Part shown: one piece after another, positions 44,552 to 56,500 of the stretch | Numbering within the stretch: the stretch's first letter is position 1 | Layout: each line of letters opens with the position of its first letter | Assembly (NCBI GenBank): GCA_019096065.1 | Contig: JAGUCH010000009.1 | Coordinates: 134,001 to 198,000 of the forward strand | Direction of reading: 5' to 3' | DNA length: 64,000 nt | From: Paracyclopina nana | Lineage: Eukaryota; Arthropoda; Copepoda; Cyclopoida; Cyclopettidae | Notes under the pieces: model-generated | What the model saw: only the letters and a program-made list of their open reading frames with translations | Database searches by the model: none | Told to the model about the DNA's origin: nothing | Translations under genes and position numbers: made by a program

Positions 44552-47500
44552 ATGTATGGGGGCATGGGAGGTGGTGGCAATGCCTGGATGAAGATCATGG
44601 GCATTGGTGGCGAAAATGCCCAGAAGAGGCAAAAACAGCAGGGCAAAGGCAAAGCTGGAGAAAACGACAAGTTTCAGGGTAAGAATGCTTCATTACATGT
44701 ATTTTCATTCAAGAAATGTATCCAAAGTGTAATACAACTTAAGGAGAAAACACTTAAAAATGTAAAGTGTGAATTACAATTCAGCTCATTTAATTACAAA
44801 TGACAAGATTTCAGTGTTGAAATACTTCATTACATGTATTTTCATTTAAGAAATGTATCCAATGTATCCCAGTGTGTAATATTATATGGGGTTATTTTTT
44901 CTAGCATAAAGCACTACAAAATGTGAATTGCTCATCAATTCAGCTCAATTAATTGCAAATGACAAGATTTCAGAGTTAGAATGCTTAATTACATGTATTA
45001 TGTAAGAAATGTATCCAAAGTATTCCTAAGTGTTTTTAGGTATTTGATGGATATTTTCTAGCAGAAAATGTGAATTGTGAATTGCTCATCAATTCAACTC
45101 ATTTAATTACAAATGACAAGTTTGCCGGGTGAGAATACTTCATTGCATGCATTTTCATTTAAGAGATGCATCCAAAGTACCCCAAATTGTAATGTTATTT
45201 GAAGACTATTTTCTAGAAGAAAACACTTTATAATGTGAATAGTGAATTAAACATCAATTCAGCTTTTTTATTACAAAAGACAAGTAATATGTATTCTGCA
45301 AAAATACATTCAAGTACTCTATGATAATTCACTTATGTATTCTATATGAATGCAATTGAGTATTTTGTAAAAATACATTTAAATGTATTTGATGAATATA
45401 CATTTAATTATTCTATATGAATTCATTATGCCTTTTATTATAATACATTTAAAAGCCTTCTATGATAATACATTTGTGTAATCTATAAGAATACATTTAA
45501 GTATTCTATAAGAATACTATAATAGTACATTTAAGCATTCTATAAGAATACATTTAAGCTGTATTTAAGAATGCATGCCCTTTTAGGGTACAACATTGCT
45601 TTAATACATTTTGCAATACATTCTCTGATACAGCGATGACTCATATGAAAAATTAATAAAACATGTCTAGTTAGATTTGGTTTCATTCCATTACAATGAA
45701 CTTGTCAAGGCCATCAGAAAAAGGGGCTTTCATGAAGATTTGACCTGATGTACACCCCGTTACATTGCATGACATGTGGGTGTGTTGTAACCAAATTATC
45801 TTATCGCAATTCTCCACCAGCTGCAGTGGTGCTGCTTTCTACTTTCCACAATGGGTTCATACCTGAGAAAGAGAGAGAGAGGAAAAAGAAGGAGAGCCTT
45901 TGTACTGCTTAGCATTATCCTTTTTATGATCAAAAGCTGCAAAGGAAAAGTTTGCTCGAAGGAGTTCTAGTTTTTAAGAGAGTGCTGCTGCTGCACAACC
46001 ACTTCTACAAGGTGCTCATTGTGTGCCAGTACCATAATTAAGGCCAATTCCTGGCTTAGCCGTCCAAATGCAAGGTCAATTGATGTGATTTATGATCGAG
46101 CCAATCAGAGAGTCCATTGATGCATGTAGGCTTCGTTAAGCTCGATGCTACCAAAACGACTTTTCTCAACATAAGTGTAACTCATTTGATTCAAGTTGCT
46201 TTCTTTGAGCTCCAATGCAAATCCAAAAAGACTTCTAAGCCCTCAAATATCTCTATTTTTGGCTAAAATTTGCCTTTTTGCAACACACCGTTAACTTTGA
46301 ATTCATGATAAACAATAAGTTTTTCAAATAAAAACTTTTATGAGACACTGAGGCATGAAGATTTTGATGCCAACTTATGAAATTTTACTACTATGAAACA
46401 CATGTGGAATATAAAACGATGATATGTTTTTGGTGCTCAAAAACTTTGATGCTAAAAGGCATGGAAGTCTTTAAGGTTTGTATTGGTGCTCTTGAAAAGC
46501 ATTTTTGCCCAAGTGAGTCTCGCTTATGTTGTCATTCGTTGTTCAATCTCGCTTAAGCTTTCTTAGGCTTTCATGCATGTTGGTGTGGAGCCGTTACGCA
46601 TCAGAATGCAACAGTATATGTATGCTGCTCTTTCCTGATGAAACATTCATAATACAGAAATACCACTTTTTGGCCCTTAACGCAAGCTTTCCACCACTAC
46701 TGCACATGAAAAATATAAAACAATCTCCTACGAATCAGACTCAAATGGCATTTTTGTCAACCAATCAAAACCCTTGGCCTTCCTATTGTTTCTAGTATCC
46801 TCAGGGTTTTGCATTGATGGGCAGAAAATTCCATTTGTGCCAAGTTAGTCCTAGATTTTTTCATATTCTTATGTGTGCAGCTGACGTTGAATCGAGCTGA
46901 GAACACGGACGTATAGACTAACGTGAGTGTCAGGAAAGTTTCCGAAAGTTTGTCTGTTGAACCTAATTCAATTTTGACTGCAAAATTCTGCCTGAATGTT
47001 TGGGCAGCCCAAATATGGTTGCTACAATGTAGTAGCAGAGAAAAATCTCACTGTAAACTATTTCAACAACTTTCCCTCTTCGAGACTGTAAAACTTTTCT
47101 AGAGGCCACACACACACTCACACACACCATTGCAATCATTTTGGTTCTGCAATTCCATTTATTTTCTTGGCAGCTCACTTGACAAGGCTTTTTTGGCTCT
47201 TGGCCCAAAATGAGATTTGCCACAATTAAGTCTGGCTTTAATGCCATAAACACACATTATACTCAAAATATTTTTTCATTAAGCAACCAGCTTTGCCCTT
47301 TTTAGAGCCATTCCCAACTTTCTTAAATCAGCACCAAGATTTGTAAGTAAAAAAGGGTTTCTACTTTTGCTGAAAAGCACCACATTTTGCAAAAAACTAC
47401 CAACTTTTGCTGAAAAGAACCAATTTTTGTCGAAAGAACCAACTTTTGTTGAAAAAACCAATTATTAGTAATAAAGTTAACAAGAAGGTACCAACTTTTG

Positions 47501-50500
47501 CCGACAAGTACCAACTGTTGCCGAAAAGTACCAACTGTTGCCAAAAAGTACCAACTGTTGCCAAAAGTACCAACTTTTGTTGAAAAAACCATATAAAGCA
47601 AGAAAGTACCATCTTTAACTAAACAAGAAAGCACCAACTTTTGCCGAAAAGTACCAACTTTTGCCAAAAAGTACCAACTTTTACCAAAAAGTATCTACTG
47701 TAGCTAAAAAAACTATATTAAGCAAGAAAGTACCATCTTTAACAAAGCAAGAAAGTGCCAACTTTTGCCTAAAGCGCCACCTTTTGCCGAAAAGTACCAA
47801 CTTTTGCAGAAAAGCACCAATTTTTGCAAAAAAGTGCCAACTTCGTCCAAAAGCATCTACTTCGGCTGAAAACACCTTTTTAATCAAGGAAGTACCATCT
47901 TTTGCCTAAAGCACCACCTTTTGCCGAAAAATACCAACTTTTGCCGAAAAGTACCACCTTTTGCCGAAAAGTACCACCTTTTGCTGTAAAGTACCACCTT
48001 TTGCCGAAAAGTACCACCTTTTGCCGAAAAGTAACAACTTTTACCGAAAAGTACCACCTTTTGCCGAAAAGTACCACCTTTTGCCCGAAAAGTACCACCT
48101 TTTGCCCGAAAAGTACCACCTTTTGCCCGAAAAGTACCACCTTTGCCGAAAAGTACCAACTCTTCTCAAAAGTACCGACTTTTTCCGAAAAGTACCAGTA
48201 TTTGAAAGACGGAGCCAGTTTTTCTTTGAAATGTTGTAACTTAGTCAAATTCGAGGAGTTGCGGCAAAAAAGGCAAAATAAGTGTAAATAACGCATATCC
48301 GAAAATCGATATAATGCAATTTGCAGTAGATGAACACCTCATAAAAAGTAGGCAAGGTTGAAAGCACCCAGAAGAACTTTCTCCTCTTCTTCTCAGAGCA
48401 AAAGTATGGCAGTTGCAGTACATTTTAGCCTGGTTTTTCCAATTCTGTTGGGGGACTTTAAAAAGCCTGAGAGTATTGGAAAAAAGCCTCGAATTTTCTC
48501 ATCTCAGCCAGAGCCTTCAAATGAAAAATTGACAAGTTTTCTTCATTATGGAGACTGAACAGGAAAGCCTCGAGATTGTTCCAATATGTCGATAATTTTC
48601 CTTGCATGTCCAAAGCTTTTTTCCTTTGCAATTTATGCACTGCGGATTTTTTTCATTTCTCTGTTTTTGCTACATCACCAAAAATGAAAAAAATGAATTC
48701 GAATATTGCTCAGAAAATTACTAAGTTAGGAGGAATGACTAAATTCGGAGAGATGATTTAATTCAAGAAAAGTTACTAAATTCTAATGAATTACTAAGTT
48801 TGGAGGAATTACTGAATTCGGAGAAATTATTTATTTCGGATATGTTTCTGGATTCGGGAAGTGACTTAATTCGGGGAAGTGACTCAATTCGGGGAAGTGA
48901 CTCAATTCGGATAAATTACTCAATTCGGATTAGTTACTCAATTCGGAGAAGTTACTCAATTCGGAGAAGTTACTAAATTCGGAGAAGTTACTAAATTCGG
49001 AGAAGTTACTAAATTCGGAGAAGTTACTAAATTCGGAGAAGTTACAAAAGTCGGAGAAGTTACAAAAGTCGGAGAAGTTTCAAAATTCGGTGAAGTTACA
49101 AAATTCGGAAAAGTAGGTGGGTTATGTTGCTTTAAATTCGGAGAAATACGAAGTTCGGAATAAATTACTAAATAAAGAGAAATCACTTTAGGAGGAATTA
49201 CTTAATCAAAAGCAAATTACTGACCAAGTTTGGAAAGTAATCCGTTTTAAAATATGCAGCGTTTCGGTGGAAATTCGGAGAAAATTGAAAAGGCTTGATG
49301 GAAAGCTTGGAATTGAGGCTACATTTACCAGAAAGTTTACCAACAACAACTGCCATAAATAACTTTCTTCAAAGGAATTTATGCTGGGCTTTACAAGAAA
49401 AATCTGAAATAAATTCACAGTTTTTGAAAGCCTGAATTTCTCTCTCTTATGTTTCACAACTATGCTTTAAAAATCATTTTGTCTTTTTCGAGTCTCATTA
49501 ATTCTTCAAATGCTTTTTTGCCAATTAATTCCCAAAAATTGCTACATAAGCCACAAACTAAATATTATGGAATCTACAATTCAATGAACGCTCCTTATAA
49601 TAATTTAACTTTCAAATACAAATATCATTAAAAAAGTCAAGCTTTAACTATAAAACTTTTTCCTTTCAATCATACTTTTGTTTAGAGAAATTAATTAACA
49701 CATTTTAATAGTATCTTTACCTTTAATGTTTCTTCTTGAAACATTAAGCGCATTGCATATTTAAGAATATTTAGTTTATGCCTTCATGAGCATATTTTTG
49801 GTATAAATTCAAGTTGTTTTCATTTATCTCAACAATGAGACTTGATAACTCCATCTATGTTCTTTATTTTATGCGGCTTCAAATGTCGTCAAACTACAAC
49901 TAAAACAACAACAACTGAGAGCTATTGTTGAGTTCTCAGCAGATTGCTCCTACTTTGTATGCAGTAGCAACAATGTCTTGATTTTAATTAGTATTAGAAT
50001 TTCCCAACAACTTGGCTAATTTCTCATTAGCTATTCTGCAATCTACTAGCTTTTGGTCTCAGTATGGAAGCCATTTTTTGCCATTAGACTGTAATCTTCA
50101 GCAGTCAGCAATTCTGGACAAATTAGGCTGAGTGCGACAAGAGAGCCAATTAGGCCATGTTCATTTAGGTCCATAGGAGCATATCCATTTTTTCTTCTCC
50201 AAAATGAGTGTAATGGCAAATACTGTATCTATTTTTCACATGCCATTTTGTATATTTCATCTCAAATTGTATTTCACATTTCAAATTGTACTTCACATTT
50301 CAAATTGTATTTCACATCTCAAATTGTATTTCACATCTCAAATTGTATTTCACATATCAAATTAATTGTATTTCACATATCAAATTGTATTTCACATATC
50401 AAATTGTATTTCACATTTCAAATTGTACTTCACATTTCAAATTGTATTTCACATCTCAAATTGTATTTCACATCTCAAATTGTATTTCACATATCAAATT

Positions 50501-53500
50501 AATTGTATTTCACATATCAAATTGTATTTCACATATCAAATTGTATTTCACATTTCAAATTGTACTTCACATTTCAAATTGTATTTCACATCTCAAATTG
50601 TATTTCACATCTCAAATTGTGTTGTGTATTTGGTGTTGTATAGCGATACCTGACTTCTCTCGTACAAAGCCACAACTGAGTTTATTTCTCAACCAAGCAC
50701 TGTATATACAATGTACTGTCAAGGTGAAATCGCATTGCACATCCTGCTAGGTGAAAGTGTGGTTAGGCAGCGCGGCTCGTACTATGCTACTATACTACTG
50801 AAGGATGACGCGCTAGCGCCATGAATGGTGAAAGTTATAAAAACATAACATCCCTCCCAAGCTAAAGAAAGCTGTTGTTAACAGGGGGATGAAGGTATTA
50901 ACGAAAACCACCACCAAGTCATAAAAGTTAGAAAGTGTAAAGTCAAACTTCGGGTTTGTCAGGTCAGGTCAAACAGGATAATTATGACCAAGTCATGTTA
51001 AGGCAGACATCATTTTTTCTTAGGTCGCCCCCGGCCAGGCTTGTATTCTGGCGCCCTGGCTGGTAAAGGCTGGTCTTCTATCAAAACTCGTTGAGCTCTA
51101 GCCTGATTGCGTGTCAATGAGCTTGTGGGGTCTCGTCCCCCTCGGAAGCTGTCACGGAAACGGTTGAGTAGTTTCCTAGGAGAGCCAGGGTTACTTCTTG
51201 ATGGTAAGTCTGGTGGTTCATCATCTTGAGTGGGTTCATTCACATCGTCATGAATGAGTACCTCTTCCGCAGGTGGAGAGTCTGGTTCTTGCTTAATAGG
51301 TGGAGGTGTTGTTGTCATCGGAGAGGCAATGCTGGCAGCTGGTTCCTCTGATTTGAAAGGAATGGGTGCTGGTGGAGGGTCTTGCGGATTCATGATGATA
51401 ACGTCATCATCTTCAATTGTTATGTAGCCTCCTTTTGAGCCTGTGTCTGGATGGGCAGGATCTCTGGAAGATGAAGCTTCAGGCAGGGTCTCTGGTAAGT
51501 CATTTGTTGCTTGAGCCAGTGGCTTAGAAGGAGTAGATTTACAGACACGTAATCTGTTTAAGTGAACATATCTGGATTTGCTAGTGGAAAGATGTTGAAT
51601 CAAAGCATTTGTGTCCTGGAGACTCACAATAACATAAGGTCCCTCCCACCTTGATCGAATTTTTGGATTGATTTTCAGAAGTTCTGGGCGATCCAACCAA
51701 ACCAATAACCCTTCTCTAAAGTCTTCTGGCTTGATCTTGGCATCATAGAGCTGCTTGTATGAGTCACGATAAGATATGTTGCTTTCCATAGCAACTTGAC
51801 GGGCAATCTTCATCCGTCTAGCGATTTCACTGATGTAGTCTTCCCCATAATAGGTTTTGTCAACCAGATTTGGATCCATTAATGGTGTTCTGGGATGCAC
51901 GCCAAAAAGGAGGAAAAACGGACTCATTTTCGTTGCCTTACTCACACCACAGTTATAGGAGAGTTGAAGCGCAGGGAGAAGGGGTTCCCATTCCAAAGGA
52001 GAAGATGTATCAAGCATCTTCTGCAAGTAACTTATAATGTGCTTATTAATAACTTCAGCAGCCGCATTGCACTGAGGGTGGCTAGGGCTGGTTTTGCGCT
52101 TGTCTATCTGGAGCAGATCATAAAGCGATTGACTCAACTTTGATGTGAATTCTGCCCCTCCATCGGTAATGAGCACAGCTGGCGAGCCGAATCTTGCAAT
52201 CCATCGATTAAAAATGGCCCCAGCAACAGTGTCAGGTTGTTTGTTCTCCAGAGCAACAAACTCTGCATACTTGCTAAAAGAATCAGTGATAACCAAAATA
52301 TACTTCTTTCCATCTGAATCCCTCAAAGGTCCAAAGAGGTCAGCATGGACCCGCTCCAGGGGGCCCTTTGGTTGCTGGTGGGGCAGCAATTCCACATTTG
52401 GCTGTGATTGCTTAGGTTTGGTTCTGTCACATTTCCAACATGAACTGATGTATTCCTCAACATCAGCCAGTAAACTAGGCCAAAAATACTGCTCGCGAAT
52501 TCTTTCACTGGTTTTGTAGATGCCCTTGTGCCCAACGGCGGCATGCGCAGCACTTATAATGTCAGCATGACAAACAGCCGGTGCTGCCAACACTGACTTG
52601 TCCAAAGGCCCACTCTTCACAAACAACAAGTCATTCTTGACTTCACAAATAGGGCCGTATCTTCTAATAATTCGCTTCAACTCAGGTTGTCTGGGTACAA
52701 GTCCTTGTTTGACAAAGGAAAGTAAGGCCGCAACTACCAAATCTGTAGATTGTAGCTTCTTCATAGCTGCCATGTCCTCCATGGCCTCAATAGCGACACT
52801 GTGGGTTTCACCACCTCGCAAAAGTTCAGGAATATTCCTCGAACAATAATCAGCAGGGTTCTCTGCTCCTGGACAATACTGCATCGTAAAATTGTGTTCT
52901 AACATCTGTTGCTGCAAGCGGTTCAATGTTCTGGAATGTGTCTTGTTCAACTTCTCTAATGGCTTGTGGTCAGTGTATAACGTAAATGGGTTACCAGTTA
53001 AATAAACTGCAAAGTGATCAATTGCCCATGTGCAGGCTAGCAGTTCTAACAAATACGGAGTGTAGTTCTTTTCATGCTTCTGAAGACCTCTTGAGGCATA
53101 ACCAATTACTCGTGGACTATTATCTTGATATTGGATAAGTACTGCTCCAAGGCCTCCATCATCGGCATCAACAGCACCTTGAGAGGCATCAACATAGAGA
53201 TGAAAATCTAGGCCGGGTTTGGGATAGGCTAGCACAGGTTCCATACATAGCATCTTCTTCAGAATCTCAAAAGATTTCATTGCTTTTGGAGGAAGAGGGC
53301 CGCCCTTCCATCCACTGTCCTTACAAGTAAGACGAGACAATTCCTTTGAATGTCTGCTAAATTGAGGAATACACGCTCTGAAAAAGTTAGTTAGACCCAG
53401 AAATTGCCTGATTTCTTTGACATTAGAGGGTGGCTTCACATTCGATATAGCATCCAATTTCCTTCGATTTGGCTTGTAGCCCTCAGGGGTCAACGTGAAA

Positions 53501-56500
53501 CCCAAGTAAGTGCAAGATTCTGTTCCAAAACTACATTTGGGTAAATTCAACTTTAGGTTGGCCTTCCGAAGTCTCGCAAAACATTCTTCAAGGCCTACTA
53601 ACATGTCTTCATGCCCACTACCCTTGACAAGCACATCATCCAGGTATATCAATACACGGGAAGGCGTCAGACCTTGGAAAGCACACATCATCATTCGTTG
53701 AAAGGTAAGTGGCATCCCTGTTAAGCCAAAGGGTGCCCGAATATAGCTGTATTGGCCCTTTCCAGGTATAGTGAAAGCTGTGTAGGGTCTTGAAGATGGT
53801 GCCAATTGCATTTGGTGAAATCCGTGTCGAAGATCAAGCTGCGAAAACAAACGGGTACCTGATGATCCTATGTCATCCAAACATTCAGAAATAAGAGGGA
53901 GTCTGTAGCTAGAGGGCTCTGTTTTTGCATTTAGGCCTCTATAATCCACCACTGGTCTCCAACCAGTACCCCCATCGGGCAGTTTCTTCGGCACACAAAA
54001 AATACTTGAGTTCCAGGGAGAATCGCAGGGTTCCACGATGCCCATCTTAAGCCATTCTTCAATGCTTTTGTTGATTTCATCAAGATGTGACATGGGAATC
54101 TGGAATTGTCTGGCATGAACTGGTCGGTGGTCATGTAGGTCAATTTTGTGTTTCATCAGGGTGCAATCACCCAAGTCAAATTCTGAAGTGGAAATAACGT
54201 CAGAATTACGAAGTAAACACTTCAAGTAACTCTGACGTAAATTAGGAGGAAGATGATCAAGATTTGCATGCTTTAGAATATAGTCCTCCACCTGCCTAGA
54301 AGGCCTCCCCAAAACATTTTTATCATTTAAGAACACATCATGAACAGGGACAATCTTATCAACACTGAAAATTTGCCCCACAAAAGAACCCTTGTCTAAC
54401 TCAATAGGCAATAATCCTGCATTTGTAACCTTAATATTAGCGATTCCTTGTTGATTAGAGCGGATGAGGCAATCTTCCTTGCAAAGCTGGGCGGCATCGC
54501 TTATTTGGAGACATCCTTCAAAGTGGCCTATTGGCGCATTGTCCTGGTTCTTTAGCTGCACAGAGATTGTAGCAACACTTCTGGCCGGTATGTACGTCTT
54601 CTTCTGAGTTCTCGCCTCAAGTTGTATCTTATTCGCAGAGCGGATCTCCATCGATATGGGATCATAAAACAAGCCGGTAGCATGGATCAGGTCAATACCC
54701 ACGATCCCATCAAGTGCGAGTCCCTCGCACACATAAAATGGCCACTTCAACTGTCGGCCTTCTATCATACAGTCTATTTCATAAAGTCCATTGATCCTTA
54801 AAGGGTTTCCGGAAGCACATGTTGCACGTAACATCGGAGCATTTGTAATTCTCTGAGGTCTTAGTTGGGGGGCAATTCTCCTGAATGCCATACGCGATAA
54901 CAGGGAAATATTGGAGCCAGTGTCAAACAACATTTCAAAGGTGGCTCCAAGGCTGTGGATTGATACAAAAGGTCGTTTGGTATTCTCATTCGAGGATAGC
55001 AGGCTGAAACTTGTGATTGCATGAAAAGTTCAACGACCTTGCGACGACCAGTGGTGCGGAGCCCACCCTGGTCGTTTACCAGTTTAAAGGGTTGGAATGG
55101 TAGGAGGCACGAACTTCATTGACCTTCTTTGCCTCTTGCTCTGTTGCTCTCTTACTGCCAGGCCTTGGGTTGTACATGCCCTTAGCAGCATCTGCCTGCC
55201 TGGAAAAGCACTCAGCCTCAATATGATTCTTCTTGGTGCAATACCAGCAGACCACGTTGGCTCGGAACTGTCCACTTGCTGGACCCCGCACTTGTCCTCG
55301 GGCTTGTCCTCGCACTTGTCCTCGGTCCTGTCCTCGCGCTCCATTTCCATTGATGAGATTTACAAGTGCTCCTAGTGTCAGAGGCTGGTCGTGAGGATTG
55401 CTCTCCTGAGCATTGTCGGCCTGCTCAACAGCATGGACTTCAGGGACTGGTACAGTGGCTTTCTTCTCACTTGACAATGAGGCCTCTACACGTTTCGCAA
55501 CTTTGAAGATTTCTTTAAGGTCCGTGATGTCATGCACGATCACCTGCTTCTTGATGGCAGGTAACAGACCTTGAATAAACCTTCGCCGGCATGCGAACAC
55601 ATATGCGCTCCTCTTGCACATTTCTACGGCAGCGTCATTTGTGGCGTACTCGCCCTCACCAAGGACGATGAAAGTCTCCATCAGGGTCATGACTCCAGTT
55701 TTTACACGGTCGTAGAAATCCCGCACGGATTCTGATGCCTCCTGCACCAGGCTGTCCTCGATTGCGGACTGTTCGGCTAAAGTGGCCTCATGATGCCAAT
55801 GATCCAGGAACTCCTTCTTCAGACCAGATGCTCCACTCCACTGTTTAGGAGCAAATCCCTCTTCCTTTAGGGTGTTATACCATTGTGCTGCCTTGGCCTT
55901 GAGTGCCATGGCAGCGTACATGGCCGTCATTTCGTCTGTCCACCGTTGCGGCTGTCCAGCTGGGATGTTGTCGTTGGCAAGGGCTCTTAAATCGTCGATC
56001 CTCCTAGCCCATGCTCGTGCTTGCAGCTTGTCAACTGCCGGGTCACCACTAAATTCAGGCACATCAATTGCCTTGATATTACGTTGAGCCATGGTGAACA
56101 GATTTTGTTGGGGAAATGCGGAGGTTTCTGTGTTATCGTCTTGTGGTGGAGCAGTAGCTTGAATTGTGCCTTGTGACGAAGCCTCTTCGTAATATTCCTC
56201 CTCAAAATATTCGTCCTCACTATCAGCCATTTAAATAGAACACAGCATCACTCACACTTCATTCCCTCCAGGGCTGTAGGTAAGTGGCTGCCACCAGTTG
56301 TTGTGTATTTGGTGTTGTATAGCGATACCTGACTTCTCTCGTACAAAGCCACAACTGAGTTTATTTCTCAACCAAGCACTGTATATACAATGTACTGTCA
56401 AGGTGAAATCGCATTGCACATCCTGCTAGGTGAAAGTGTGGTTAGGCAGCGCGGCTCGTACTATGCTACTATACTACTGAAGGATGACGCGCTAGCGCCA

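Noticed and set aside
47279..48296. Several ORFs of 60-138 codons on both strands
   Set aside because: All read a 20-bp minisatellite.
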